From positions 49,004,573 through 49,068,572 of the forward strand of contig CM067360.1 in NCBI GenBank assembly GCA_034401795.1: 64,000 bases of DNA, given 5' to 3'. Origin of the DNA: Chaetoderma sp. LZ-2023a. Its lineage: Eukaryota; Mollusca; Caudofoveata; Chaetodermatida; Chaetodermatidae. The translations under genes and the position numbers were made by a program. The notes under the pieces were generated by a model that had not been told where the DNA came from, did no database searches, and worked only from the letters and a program-made list of their open reading frames with translations. Below are positions 14,237 through 25,018 of the stretch, one piece after another (the stretch's first letter is position 1; every line of letters starts with the position of its first letter).

Positions 14237-14445
14237 GAAATACGTGCTCTTTCAAACCAGTGGTAAGCGCGCGCATGCGTGCTGCGCGTCTTAATGAACT
14301 TAGTCATTTTGACGCCGAAATCTCTCTCATGGGCTCTTATACGCTTATAGCTCTACCCAGGGGGGGGGGGGGCGTGTTCATGGAACGAATCCAGGACGGG
14401 TGGCGTGTACCCAGCTTAACTGGTACGGCCGGCACCTGAACTACA

Positions 14446-15332
14446 CTCGCAATTTCCTATGCTGGTCATTCTTTTACTGTCTTTCAAGGTGAGCATGTAC
14501 TAAGCATAGCATAGTACAATACTAGTTATATATTTCCTATGGTGCAAATAAAAACAAATATATCTATAACAAGTTACTGAATTCTGTTGCTGCCTATAGT
14601 AGCAACGCCTTTCCGTCAAATTGTTGTCAAAATAATCAGCTGATAACACAATTGTCACTAGGCAAAGTCTTGATAACAATTTGGCTGAAAATCGTTGATG
14701 AAACAACTTTCAATCAAATTGCTCTCAAAATAATCAGCAGGGCAGTCAATATTGCAAGACATGCTGAAGATATTTCGCGCAACTTTATTGACAATCATTT
14801 CTTACTTAAGCAGCGTTGTCAAATTTTTATCAGAATAATCAGCGAGCTTTCTATTGTGTTAGCTAACAAATGCCTACACAATAAGTTATGTCTATATGGT
14901 ATACGGAATCAAGACCCTGTCTCAGATATGCTCGAAAATGTTGTTCATTTCATTGTCAATCAGGAGGTAAGCGTATTATTCTATTCACGGAAGGCATGTC
15001 AGAGGCGATCGTGCATGTGCTGGTGGACTGCTTGATCTTTGTGAACATATTTCACTCTGAAATCGGCCTCTATAGGCCCAACTGATTGTGCATGCACTTG
15101 ATCGCAAACAAAACAGGAAGTCCGCTGATTATTCTGAGAAAAATTTGACAACGCTCCATAGTTCCATAGTTTTAGCTAGTGAGCGTGGTAAATTACCATT
15201 AAAAAAATCCCTTAAATTGTATATAGCTGCAGCTTTCCAATGTCTACAAGTTTTAGAAATTGTTCTGCTTTATATATAGCCTATGTACCGTGGACCCCCT
15301 TACATAAACATACATAAAACAATAGAATATAT
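14446..15332. repeat. AT-rich spacer with diverged ~100-bp tandem units
   Basis: No gene seen. The segment ATAATCAGC recurs near 14632, 14731 and 14838, about 100 bases apart, within longer similar units. The block near 14585-14640 (TTGCTGCCT ... TCAAATTGTT) is similar to 62706-62760, so this is a dispersed repeat. Confidence 0.45.
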
Positions 15333-15441
15333 ATGTGTGTGTGTGTGTGTGTGGGTGTGGGTGGGTGGGCAGGCGGGTGGGCGGCCGGCCGGGCGGCCGG
15401 GCGGCTGGGCGGGCGGGCGGGTGGGTGTGTGTGTGTGTGTG
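15333..15441 (+). repeat. G-rich (GT)n / (GGGC)n low-complexity tract
   Basis: GT repeats flank a core with many GGG and GGCGGG runs (15354-15426). The plus strand could form G-quadruplexes. The overlapping reading frames are compositional artefacts. Confidence 0.85.
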
Positions 15442-15479
15442 ATTTTAGTCTTGCTAATTTATTGTTGTGTGTATTAGTC

Positions 15480-16981
15480 CAAACAGTGTTGCAATATGTG
15501 ATTTGTGGGAGTACTAGAGTGCAGCATGATGTTTTTAGTATGGTTGCTGGTAAGTCATATTTAAGCCTTCAAATGATGCCAACGTTTCTTGCCACCTTAG
15601 ATGTCACTACCGCTATGTACTTCTGCCAACTCAGATCTTTGTCCAAGTAAACCCCTGAAAATTTAACAAATTCGGCCTCTTTTATTTCTTGGTTATTAGT
15701 GTAGAGTTTTAGTAAATTACTTGTCCTAGATTTTGTAAAAAGCATATAGCTAGTTTTAGAAACCTTTAATGATAATTTGTTTATTTAAACCAATTTATTA
15801 CTTTTACCATTTCTTCATTTATAGTTTGTATAGTGTGCCTATATAATTATGGTGGCAAAAAGCTTTATTATCATCGGCGAACAGTATTTAGTGAGAGGTG
15901 GTTGCGGACTGTAGGTAAGTCATTCATATAGAGTAGAAATAAGAGGGGAAGCCAAGTATTGATCTTTGGGGAACACCACAAACCAGCTTTTCTTTGCTAG
16001 AGCAAACTCCATTGTATTGTACGCATTGTACCCTATCGTTTAAGTAACTTTCTAACCAATTTAATGCAATTCCTCTTACGCCATAGTAGGATAATTTTTG
16101 TATTTATGTGTCATGATCAATTGTGCCGAAAGCTTTCGAAAGGTCCAAGAAAATACCAAGGATGTGTTTCTTTTTTTTTATAGTCAATTTGAAATCTTTT
16201 CCAGCATGTCAATGAGGACCAGCATTGTGGAATGTTTTTGTCTAAAGCGATATGCTGCCTCATATATTATTGAGTACTTATTTAGATAATTCATTAATCT
16301 ATTATAGAAAAGTCTCTCCAAAAGTTTTTAAAACAGTGGAAGTACTGAGACGGGTCGATAGTTAGTGAAGTCAGATGAGTCTTTAGCTTTGTATAGTGGT
16401 GTCACACGTGCTATTTTTTAACATTGATGAAAAGACCCCCTGCTCCAGAGACAGATTACATATGTGAGATAAAGGAATTAGTATCTCTGTTAGACAATTT
16501 TTTAAAGATATTCCATTTAAAGTTGCGTGCACTTTTATTAGTATTAATTTACATTAGTAGTTTAGAAATCTCTTCTTGGTTAGTAGGGTTTAGAAAAATT
16601 GAAGATTGATAGCTGCCCATTAAATAGTCCTGTATACTTGTGTGAGGGTCAATTTGAATTTCTTTCGATAATTTGGGACCAATGTTAATGAAATATTCAT
16701 TAAGTTTTGTTGCTATTTCTTCCTTTTCAGTTACAACTTTGTTATTATAGATAAATCTTGAGGTTTCTGATTTACTGTTTTGTTTATTTAATAATGACTT
16801 AATTAATTTCCATGTTTCCGTGATGTTATTTTTCTGGTAGTCAAATCTGCTATGAAAATAGTTTATTTTTGCTGTTCGAATCATTTGGTTTAATTTATTT
16901 CTATACTGTTTATATTTTGTTTCATTGTACTCTGTAGAGTGTTTAATAAAACTTTGATAAAGATTGTTCTTCTTATGACAT
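15480..16981 (-). pseudogene. CR1-like LINE reverse transcriptase (decayed), 3' part of split element
   Basis: Minus strand. The N-terminal RT-adjacent region is open (16981-16549: CHKKNNLYQSF, NQMIRTAKINYFHSRF, LIKSLLNKQ, LNEYFINIGPKLS). Further down, in shifting frames, are FLDLSKAFGTIDHD, VPQRSIL and LFADD, then a thumb region. This order and the wording of the motifs fit CR1/Jockey-group LINEs. Multiple stops make it inactive. The upstream part lies at 19725-20690. Confidence 0.8.
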
Positions 16982-19724
16982 TGTAGCTCGCGGGGGTACA
17001 TGCTGGTCCGCTATGTTTCTCCGCTCCATTGCACCGCATGTACAGGATGCGTGGGAGGACTGGTTAGCTACGGTTCTCGGGGTTATGGATCCCATATCAC
17101 GACTCTCCAGAAGGTAAAAAGGCCGGCTTCTAGAGCCAGTGGAACGATAACGTTCCAGTGGGGCCGTGCGACCATTGCCACCGAGATTGAACCCCATGGT
17201 CTCATCCCAACTATTGGTGTCACCGGTATGACGGTCCATAACTTAATTTAGTGGTCTAGACATGATACTAAATCAAAGATATATCACTAAACAAACAATG
17301 GTACTCGTTTGCTAGTAGATGAGAGAAAGTATATAGTACATAGAACTCCGGTAGAGGTGTTACGGAGTGACAGATTCAGAATCATATAACGATCCAGTTA
17401 CCTATCACCACGCAACCACATATAACATCACTAGGACAAGTTACTATTCACATAAGAAATTTAGAAAGCGCATGAGTATTTTATGGCGGGGAATAAGAGG
17501 CAGATATCCATCCTTAGTGACCTTCCCGTGAGGGTGTGGTGGGTTCTAAGACTGCACCCAGTCACTGTCCAGAGTTGGATGGAAATCTGCATCCTGTCCA
17601 TCACCCGTGTGTTGAGGAACTACTGTTTGCCTGTTATTAGGGTTGAGTTTCAGAATGCCCAGAGATGCACTGCAGGCCGGTTTTACATTATTTTTATATC
17701 TTTTCACAGTGCTTCCTTCTTTGGCGGGGTTATCTACACCAACTGGTATCCGAAGATACAGAGGGGGGTGTATGCGAAATCGACACTTTGGTCTTCTCTG
17801 CTTGGAAACCTCCAGAAAATTATTACGCCTTGCAGCTGGAGGAGCGTCGAAAAAGACAATCACTCGATATTAATAAGAGGCCATAAGCTATTTGGCCAAT
17901 TTATGCAATCTAGTGTGGTGTTACATATCTGCTACAGCCAGAAAAGAGGTGTACACAAAATGTCTCTTATGGAGAGATTGTCCCGAATTACTTTACACCT
18001 ATCCTATCGAGCTATAATAGCCAGGTTTAGTCGATCACATGTCAGGCTCGAGCAATGTTAGCATGAACAGTGACCTCGGTGTAAAATTGATGCTGGGGAA
18101 ATAGTGATGTAGATATAATGTTGCTGTATAGTATAGCCTAGCGTTTTGTGTCCTAGAGTTTTTATATAAACAAAACAAAATAACTAGGACGGCTACTTGC
18201 CATATACGTAACTAACTATCACAATGCTAACAGTATATCAGGGCATAGGACCTTGCGGTGCTTGTTAGTTGTAAGCACACAAATAAGGATAATATATACA
18301 GTATAAAATGCGGTCTCAGATGACCGGTGAGGTACCAATAATGGAATAGATTAATAATTAGTACAATAGTATAGTTACTTAAGTACCAATTGGTCATCGG
18401 TATGGAAAGAGTTAATAAATCACTGTAGATGCTGCCTTACAGATGAGAAATGTGAGGTGGCATTATACTGAAGTTGCTGGGAAATTTCCGCAGGCGAACA
18501 GTTGATGCAGCTCACTCTCAAGACGGTGAAGAAGAAAGACTGTAGAGAGATGTCCATTAGATAGTCATAATAACTAGTATGTTAAGTTACACAGTAAGTT
18601 ATAAAGTGTCCGTCCATTGACATTAGTTTAAACTTGCCCGTAGCAAGGATGGCTACAGTTGTAATTAAGCATTATATGTACATAACTGGGTACACCGTGC
18701 ATGATGCATTGCATAGCTATTGCTGTGTACCAGGCAGAGTCCCACCAGACTGTGGCCTAAAAGTTAATTAATCACACGACATGCTGTGCAGAAGTTTGAC
18801 ACCACTTTTCAGCATGGTCCGGAAGATCCGATGAGTCATCAACTAAGAATCACCACTTATTCTACATGCTGTAAAGATTACATCTGGGCAGTGAGGCCCA
18901 TCCGCAGGAAGGCTCTTTCTGAAATGTTATAGTGAGAAGTCTCTTCTATTTATTTAGTTGCCTGCGGATGGCCGTCCGAGGACTTACAAAAACTTAGTGA
19001 TTGCAGATGTCGATTGCCTACCAGTGCAGGAGAACTGAATTCCGAAAAGCACTGCTGCGGTGTAGGGTACAGCAATCAGTAAGCAGTTACCTACGTCTAG
19101 TACTGCGCTGGTCCAATATCCTACCACTGGCTGTCTCTCGCCGAAGTGTGGTCTCGATTCTTGATTTTTTGCTCCTTTTATATTACTTATGATGTCAGAG
19201 GCAGGACGCCCAGCCAATCAGCTGGCGATCTGTAGCCAATTAGCGTGCCGCTAGAAAGGGTGACGATGCTATCACGTGATAAGCGCATTCCCCATTCATT
19301 TAATACATACACGCGGTTACGACGTCCCAGTAATATTTTGAAAATAACTTCAGTGAGCCATTTAAGGATAACTCGGCCATTTCTGGTCCGATTTTAAAAA
19401 GGTAAACAGTTTTCGAATCCTCGTCTCATTCTGGACGGTGAGAATGGTATGATTTGAGGAAATCACGTGCATCAACTCGGTACACTATAAGTATGCATTC
19501 TCTCCCAAAGCTGACACGTATTGTCAGGAAAGCTCTGACGTGCGCGCATGCGCACTACGCGATCTCACGGACTTAGATGTTTTATAGAAAACCTCACTCT
19601 CATATGGCTTTATACACGAGTGCCATCCTACCCAGGTGGACATGCTTGGAACGTACCCGGAGCAGTCGTTCCGTACCCAGCCTAGTTGGGACGGTTCGTA
19701 CCCTTCCAGCTGATATGCGCTACA
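16982..19724 (-). mobile_element. Solo LTR copy D inserted in a LINE reading frame
   Basis: Minus-strand LTR, ends TGTAGCGC (19724) and GCGAGCTACA (16982), 2743 bp. Its flanks are adjacent codons of one LINE protein. The 4 bases outside are CCAT on one side and ACAT on the other, a one-mismatch 4-bp target duplication. It is a diverged subfamily: the middle (18600-19150) does not align with LTR B. Promoter at 19197-19175. Confidence 0.85.
19175..19197 (-). promoter_or_regulatory. LTR D core promoter: CRE-like plus TATA
   Basis: Minus strand TGACATCA (19197-19190), then ATATAAAAG (19183-19175). Same arrangement as LTR B and F with one CRE change. Confidence 0.5.
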
Positions 19725-20070
19725 CCATGCAGCTATCAAACCCTGCGTTAACCACGGCTTTGTGGGGTTTCGCTTAAATTTTTTGTCTTTTTTTTTAGTG
19801 GAAAGGGGCCTTCACAAAGATCTGTGTATATAATGTGGAACTTGTTGTAGGCATCTTCACATGATTGACAGTTAATAATGCCATTCCAGTTTGTATTAGC
19901 CATAATGGTTTTGAATTTAACAATATTTTCTTTTCCAGTCCCGACAAATTATAAATGTTCTCTTTTAAGAATGTTTTATGCATGGCATCTTCTTTTTCCA
20001 AATAGTGTATGGGTAAATGATCAGATATGTCCGTAATGAAGATACCTATCTTCGGGGTTTTTTTTATCAA
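19725..20070 (-). pseudogene. CR1-like LINE, segment joining endonuclease to RT
   Basis: ISDHLPIHY, the conserved end of the APE endonuclease, is followed by LINE linker sequence. After one frame change at 19795-19803 the frame reads NPTKPWLTQGLIAAW up to the LTR D boundary, and resumes as CHKKNNLYQ on the other side at 16981. Confidence 0.8.
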
Positions 20071-20182
20071 CAGTACTATTCATGAGGAAGTTATCCATTA
20101 TGGTAGCTGTTGTCTTTGTAAGTCTCGTTTGTTTGGTAATTAATGAATAGAAGCCATAGGCCTCTAATAAATTGAGAAAATT

Positions 20183-20689
20183 TTATATCTGAAAGCAAAT
20201 TTTCTTTAATAAATCAATGTTGAAGTTTCCCATAATGTAACCTGTTTTAATTTCATTGTGAACTTTTTGTAAAATTGTGTCTAGTGCTTTGACAAATTTC
20301 TCCTTGTCACAACTCGGAGAACTGTAAATAACTGCCATAATTTTATTTTTCGCTTTGCTCATTGGCATCTCATTGACAAAGGCTTCTATGTATTCTTCCA
20401 TCATCGCTAGATCCTCCCTTATAGTAAACTGTAAGTTTTCTTTTATGTAGATGCCTACTCCACCTCCTGCTTCTTCTTGTCTGTGCTTTTCTATAAAATT
20501 ATAGTGCTCTTTACTTAGTAGGTCAACCGGTGAGTTAGCTTTTATCCACGTCTCAGTAATTCCAATAAGATCAATTTCCTGTGAATTAGTTTGCATACTG
20601 CACAGTCGGAGAAAGGGGATGCTCGACATCATGGCCCGAGGAGGTGGTAGCTCTGATGGTAACCAGCAGAGCTGTGAAACTGACGACAC
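20183..20689 (-). pseudogene. CR1-like LINE APE endonuclease fragment
   Basis: Minus strand. LIGITETWIK carries the catalytic Glu motif, GGVGIYIKENLQ the conserved Gly-rich strand, and IMGNFNIDLLKK the (G/D)xN motif, here with Asn instead of the usual Asp before FN. Breaks separate it from the 20070 segment. It is the same element as the RT at 15480-16981. Confidence 0.82.
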
Positions 20690-20699
20690 CAGGGAACTT

Positions 20700-21162
20700 C
20701 AGATCCAGATCATTAGCATGGTGATGGGCAGAAAGGCATGTGGGGAAATTCTTACCCATAGGTCCCTTGTAACCCATAAGTAAGTACCTTTCTCTGTCTT
20801 GTTCCTGGTTTTACTAACATCCGTTTTGGCCCGTTAAATTCCTATTTTATTACAATATCATTAGAAAGTCTGCAGATTCCAATTCAGACAACTAAAAACA
20901 TGCACAACAGCCACATCAACCAAATTTATGCAAGAACTGGCATCTTTATATTCAGCTTTATTCCCAGTATGTTAAGGATCGATTGGAACCAACCTAACAG
21001 GATCTTCCAAGCAGTTCAGAAAACTCTGCAAATCGTACAAATAAATTTAATGAATTAATCAGAGGCAAAAAACATTTCTAAACCAGCTACTTGACGAACG
21101 TGCGGCAAAATAATGTCCTTTGGATGTTTCGCCATAACTAATCAAGATCAAGATCAAGACAA
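20700..21162. other. Spacer, possibly LINE 5' sequence
   Basis: No protein-like frame recognised. It may be the 5' part of the split CR1-like LINE; nothing else visible. Confidence 0.3.
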
Positions 21163-21331
21163 TACCAAACAAACATTGTTCCGTTGGCCCAACGTAAGTT
21201 TTATTTGTTGGCCCAACGTAGTTCCACTCATTGGCCTTACATTGGCCGAACATGTGGTTTCATTGGCCCATTGTTGGCCTTATGTGTGGTTGATTGATAG
21301 AAAATTAGTTACGTTTGGCCTACGTTGTATT
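21163..21331 (+). mobile_element. Left half of a palindromic MITE split by LTR E
   Basis: Contains several GGCCCAACGT / CGTTGGCC palindromic motifs. It is similar to the reverse complement of 24680-24862, and the two halves meet exactly at the LTR E ends. The outer ends share CAAACAA-type sequence. Confidence 0.6.
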
Positions 21332-22691
21332 TGTAGTTCGCATGGACCGGTCGGGTACCGGCCGTACCAGCTAAGATGGGTACGCGCCGCCCGTCCTGGA
21401 TTCGTTTCCTGACGCTATTAGTGTACCGAGATGGTACCATGTAATCCTTATTGATTGGCTGTTCCCGTTAAATCTGGCATTAATCAAGACCAGAATTCAA
21501 CGGGCTTTTTAAATCTGTAGACCATTTCAAAATCGGTTAAGAAATGGCTGAGTTATCCACGGAAACCCCGTCTTGATTATCTTCAAAAGATTGCAGTGAC
21601 GTCATAACCATTTGTTGGAGCCTGCGCCTGTGACATCACGAGGAGATCGAGAGCATCCTCGGTCAGGGGCTGAACAGGTTGGATCTGTACCAGCTACTAT
21701 CAGCGCGACAGACAATACGTGTATTACTTCGCTATGTGTCAGGTTTTTCTCCCGTAGCTGGCAGTTGCCCAACCCGCCGCACTAAAACAATTTTGTAACT
21801 CCCTACATACGGGAGTAATTTGGAACTTTCTGATTATTGTTCACGAATATCAATATCTACATCGGAACACAAATTTGCGGTGAGGCCTTTACGGCCTAAA
21901 TATGTGAGTCTACAGATGTAGAGGCAGGATGTTCTTTGATGGATGACTCGCCGGATCTGCCGGCCACGCCTAAAAGTGGTATTTCAACTGTCACCGCACT
22001 AAAATCGTGTAGGTTCTTCTGACTTTCGACCGCAGCAAGTAAACTCTGCCCGGTGCATCTTCAGAGCTGGCTGACGTACCCAGCACCGTGAAGCTTTGGT
22101 TTGTATCTTCGTTTGCCTCTGACAACTCCCGTTTGTGATCGGGTTGTGTACACCTTCCATCCGTGCCATCGGTGTATGGGAACTTTCTTCACCACAGTAG
22201 TACTATCTTATCTTTTGTTGACTGCTCGTTAGACATCCTATTAGACTTACAGTGCTGAGTGATGTAGTCCCGCCATGAGTGTTCTTGCGGGAATCTTGTT
22301 TGCGGAAAACAGCTTGCGGGAACCAACCTACGGGAAATTTCCAGCTTCCTGAGAACGCATCATCTTACATCGACTACGGATTGACGTATAAATTTCAGTA
22401 ACACGGTAGCCTAACTTAAGAATGACTATGGAGTATTCAAGTAACTATACTTCACAGTTTAATTATTTCTCTATATGTGTTTCGTTAATTATATTGTATC
22501 CGTAAGAATGGTCCTGATGACTAAAAGGAACCGTAACGGTCTTAGGACCGCTAGTTATAATTTCTGTATTGGTTTATAATTATTCTCATTTTCCTCAAAG
22601 TGTTGCTAACCGCACTATAGTAGGTTCGTTAACCTGTACTAATATATATAACTTTGATCATTTGATACCGTATTGATTGTTCTGGTTAGAT

Positions 22692-22722
<31 letters not shown>

Positions 22723-24679
22723 GGCCAGTGGCCATCCGTTCATATGTTTCGCTTATTTATAGAAAATATAGGACTGCAGTGCACGTAGGAAACACTATAC
22801 AGCAACACTAATATATGCAGCACTTTCTCCCGCCACCAACAATTTTTCACTGAGGTCGCTGTCCATGCTATAACTCTGTTTAGCCTGGCATGCTACCGAC
22901 TAAACCTTTTCTATTCAGCTCGATAAGATAGGTTCAAAATGATTAGAGACACTTTCTTCATTACCTACTCAGTAATGTACACTTCTCTTCCGGCAGTGCG
23001 ATAATCTAGCCCTGCACTCCGGTAAGACTCATAACTTCAAGATTTTGTCTCTCTTCATGTTCCACTCAGCCTTGTGGCTTCTTAATTGTTTGGATGTCCC
23101 CATCTGCACCATGGGCTGATCCGACTCTGGGAAACTGTTGGGGTTTCCGAGCGGTGATAGCCCGGGTGCGGTATCACACACATTCCCCTTGTATCTTTGG
23201 TTAGCACATTAGCCAATGTAGGAAAGCACTGCAAAAACATATATTAATTATTATTTTATTACTGAACAAACCTCCCGCACTGCAGTGCAAAAACAGGGCA
23301 ACTCGTATATAAACCTAACCACAGGTTAAACGGTTGGTTCCATAGGACCCAGTGATGGGTGAGATGCATATTCCCACCGAATTCCGTTAGAATGTCTGGG
23401 CATGATATTTAGATCTGCCACACCCTTACGGGAAGGACATTTACGGTGGGAATTCGTCCCTCTCACCCCACCATAACGATAGAACAATGGTCTAATAATG
23501 CTTTCATGAAAAGTAACCTATGTCTTCTAACGTTTTATGTGGTTACGGAGCGGGATGTCTGGATTTTTATCCAGTTCGGAGATCTTACTAAGTAACATGT
23601 ATGATGAGTGCTGTCTTCAGTATTGATGTCTTAGGGCACCTGTTCTCAGTGACAGCCGTGTCTAATAGCTAGGTAGATACCAGCCAGTTGCGGCCAAAAA
23701 TAGTTCTTGTTTTGAAAACAACTAAAAGCTAATTAAGCAAAACAGAAGACCCACATAAATAAAAGCGGCAACTACTAATTCAGCATACCAAGAATCACAT
23801 AAGACGGTGACGAGAGAATCCATCGGGAATCGCTCGTCCCGTCTTCACGTAAAACAGCATGCAATCCTATAGTCATAATCTCACTAGGTATGGTATTTTC
23901 TTTCTCAGGCGTTTTTGGTTGAAATATTAGAGTGGGCCCATTTTTGCCTACTATTCTTCTCCCACTTTAAGCAGTGGCGACACCTTCCCGAGACGGAGGC
24001 CTGCGCGAGCCACTTGCGTCTCGCAAGGATTCAGCGATGACGGTCCATGCGAGGATAATACTCCTCACCCAAACTAGCACTAGGAGTAGTGCCCGCGTGA
24101 GGCACATAACTTTTCGTCCGAGATAATCCTCTTCCTTTCAGCTTAGAAGTATAATAACTTATATTAAGTTAATTAGTTAAGTCTCGTGTACGGACGCCTC
24201 CCTTACAGGGATACCTCTGCGAACCTACGAGTCTGTGTGGTACCTCCGGGAGCCCATGTTTAAAAGTTCATCCACCTGTCTCTACGTCTCGTATTTTCGT
24301 ATGCTCTTATTGCAGTTTTATCTAGCATATTTATAATTGTTTAGGTAAAATCATTGTATAGACTTATATTTTTAGGTCACCAAATCAAGTCTTGTAAGTC
24401 CATAGATCACGAAATTGCTATGGACAGGCATACTGGTGACACAAATTCTTGGGATGAGACAGTTGTGCTTAATGTTCGCGACGATGGCCGCATGGCCCCA
24501 CTGGAACGATTGAGTTCCACCGGCCTTAGGAGCCGGTTTTTGTTTCCTGCAGGGCAATCTCGTACAAGGTCTGTCACCCCGAGACCGGATGCTAACCAGC
24601 GTCATCACTTGTTATGCACTTGCGGCAAGGCTAGTCGACATGATACACCGGAACGCCTGACACTACCCGGCGAGCTACA
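21332..24679 (+). mobile_element. Solo LTR copy E with 4-bp target duplication
   Basis: 3348 bp from TGTAGTTCGCATGG to GCGAGCTACA, flanked by TATT on both sides. There is no primer site or polypurine tract, so it is a solo LTR. The promoter is damaged: TGACATCA at 21631 is followed by a short deletion that removes TATAAAAG. It carries an (AT)n tract at about 22689-22721. Confidence 0.9.
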
Positions 24680-24713
24680 TATTTACGTTGGCTGTCTGGT
24701 GATCAGTTAGTTA
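24354..24713 (+). CDS. Small LTR ORF, copy E (118 aa)
   Basis: Same frame as the LTR B small ORF: SCKSIDHEIAMDRHTGDTNS, then DDGRMAPLERLSSTGL, then SVTPRPDAN. It reads through the LTR end into flanking DNA. Confidence 0.25.
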
Positions 24714-24862
24714 CGCTGGTCCAACATAGATTTTACATGGAAAACTACGTAATACGCTGGGCCAACGTAATACCAATGAGCAAAACTATGTTGGGCCTAC
24801 GAATAAACATACATTGGCCCAACGTTGGTCCAACATAGCATTGTTTGCAGGGTAGGACTGAA
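24680..24862 (+). mobile_element. Right half of the palindromic MITE
   Basis: Inverted counterpart of 21163-21331, with GGCCCAACGTTGG-type palindromes (for example near 24815). Ends near the GTTTGCAGGG at 24850-24860. Confidence 0.6.
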
Positions 24863-25018
24863 TGGTGGTCCTCCCAGTGAGGCGGGATATACAGAACGAG
24901 TACCTTGTTACTTGTTACTTGTCTTGTAGATTCCGCCTCTCCAATTCTAGGCGAACCATCAGCCCTGAACTGGACTGATGTGACGACTGTAAATTTACTA
25001 GTCAGAATTTTCGTTATC

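Larger units (their letters stand above)
12290..14250 (-). mobile_element. 5'-truncated I-like LINE with RNase H, inserted in LTR C
   Basis: Minus-strand order: reverse transcriptase, maturation region, RNase H, CCHC-like cluster, then a (GAA)n tail at 12306-12290 as the 3' end. An RNase H domain after RT is typical of the I, R1 and Nimb-type LINEs. It is inactive: 5' truncation, loss of residues before the catalytic ADD, and frameshifts. Confidence 0.82.
9809..14445 (-). mobile_element. Long LTR copy C, 5' LTR, interrupted by a LINE
   Basis: Minus-strand LTR running from TGTAGTTCAGG (14445) to GAGCTACA (9809). Segments 14445-14262 and 12289-9809 align with LTR B; the LINE at 12290-14250 lies between them. 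About 900 bases of LTR corresponding to LTR B 5765-6655 are missing at the junction, including the promoter. Confidence 0.8.
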
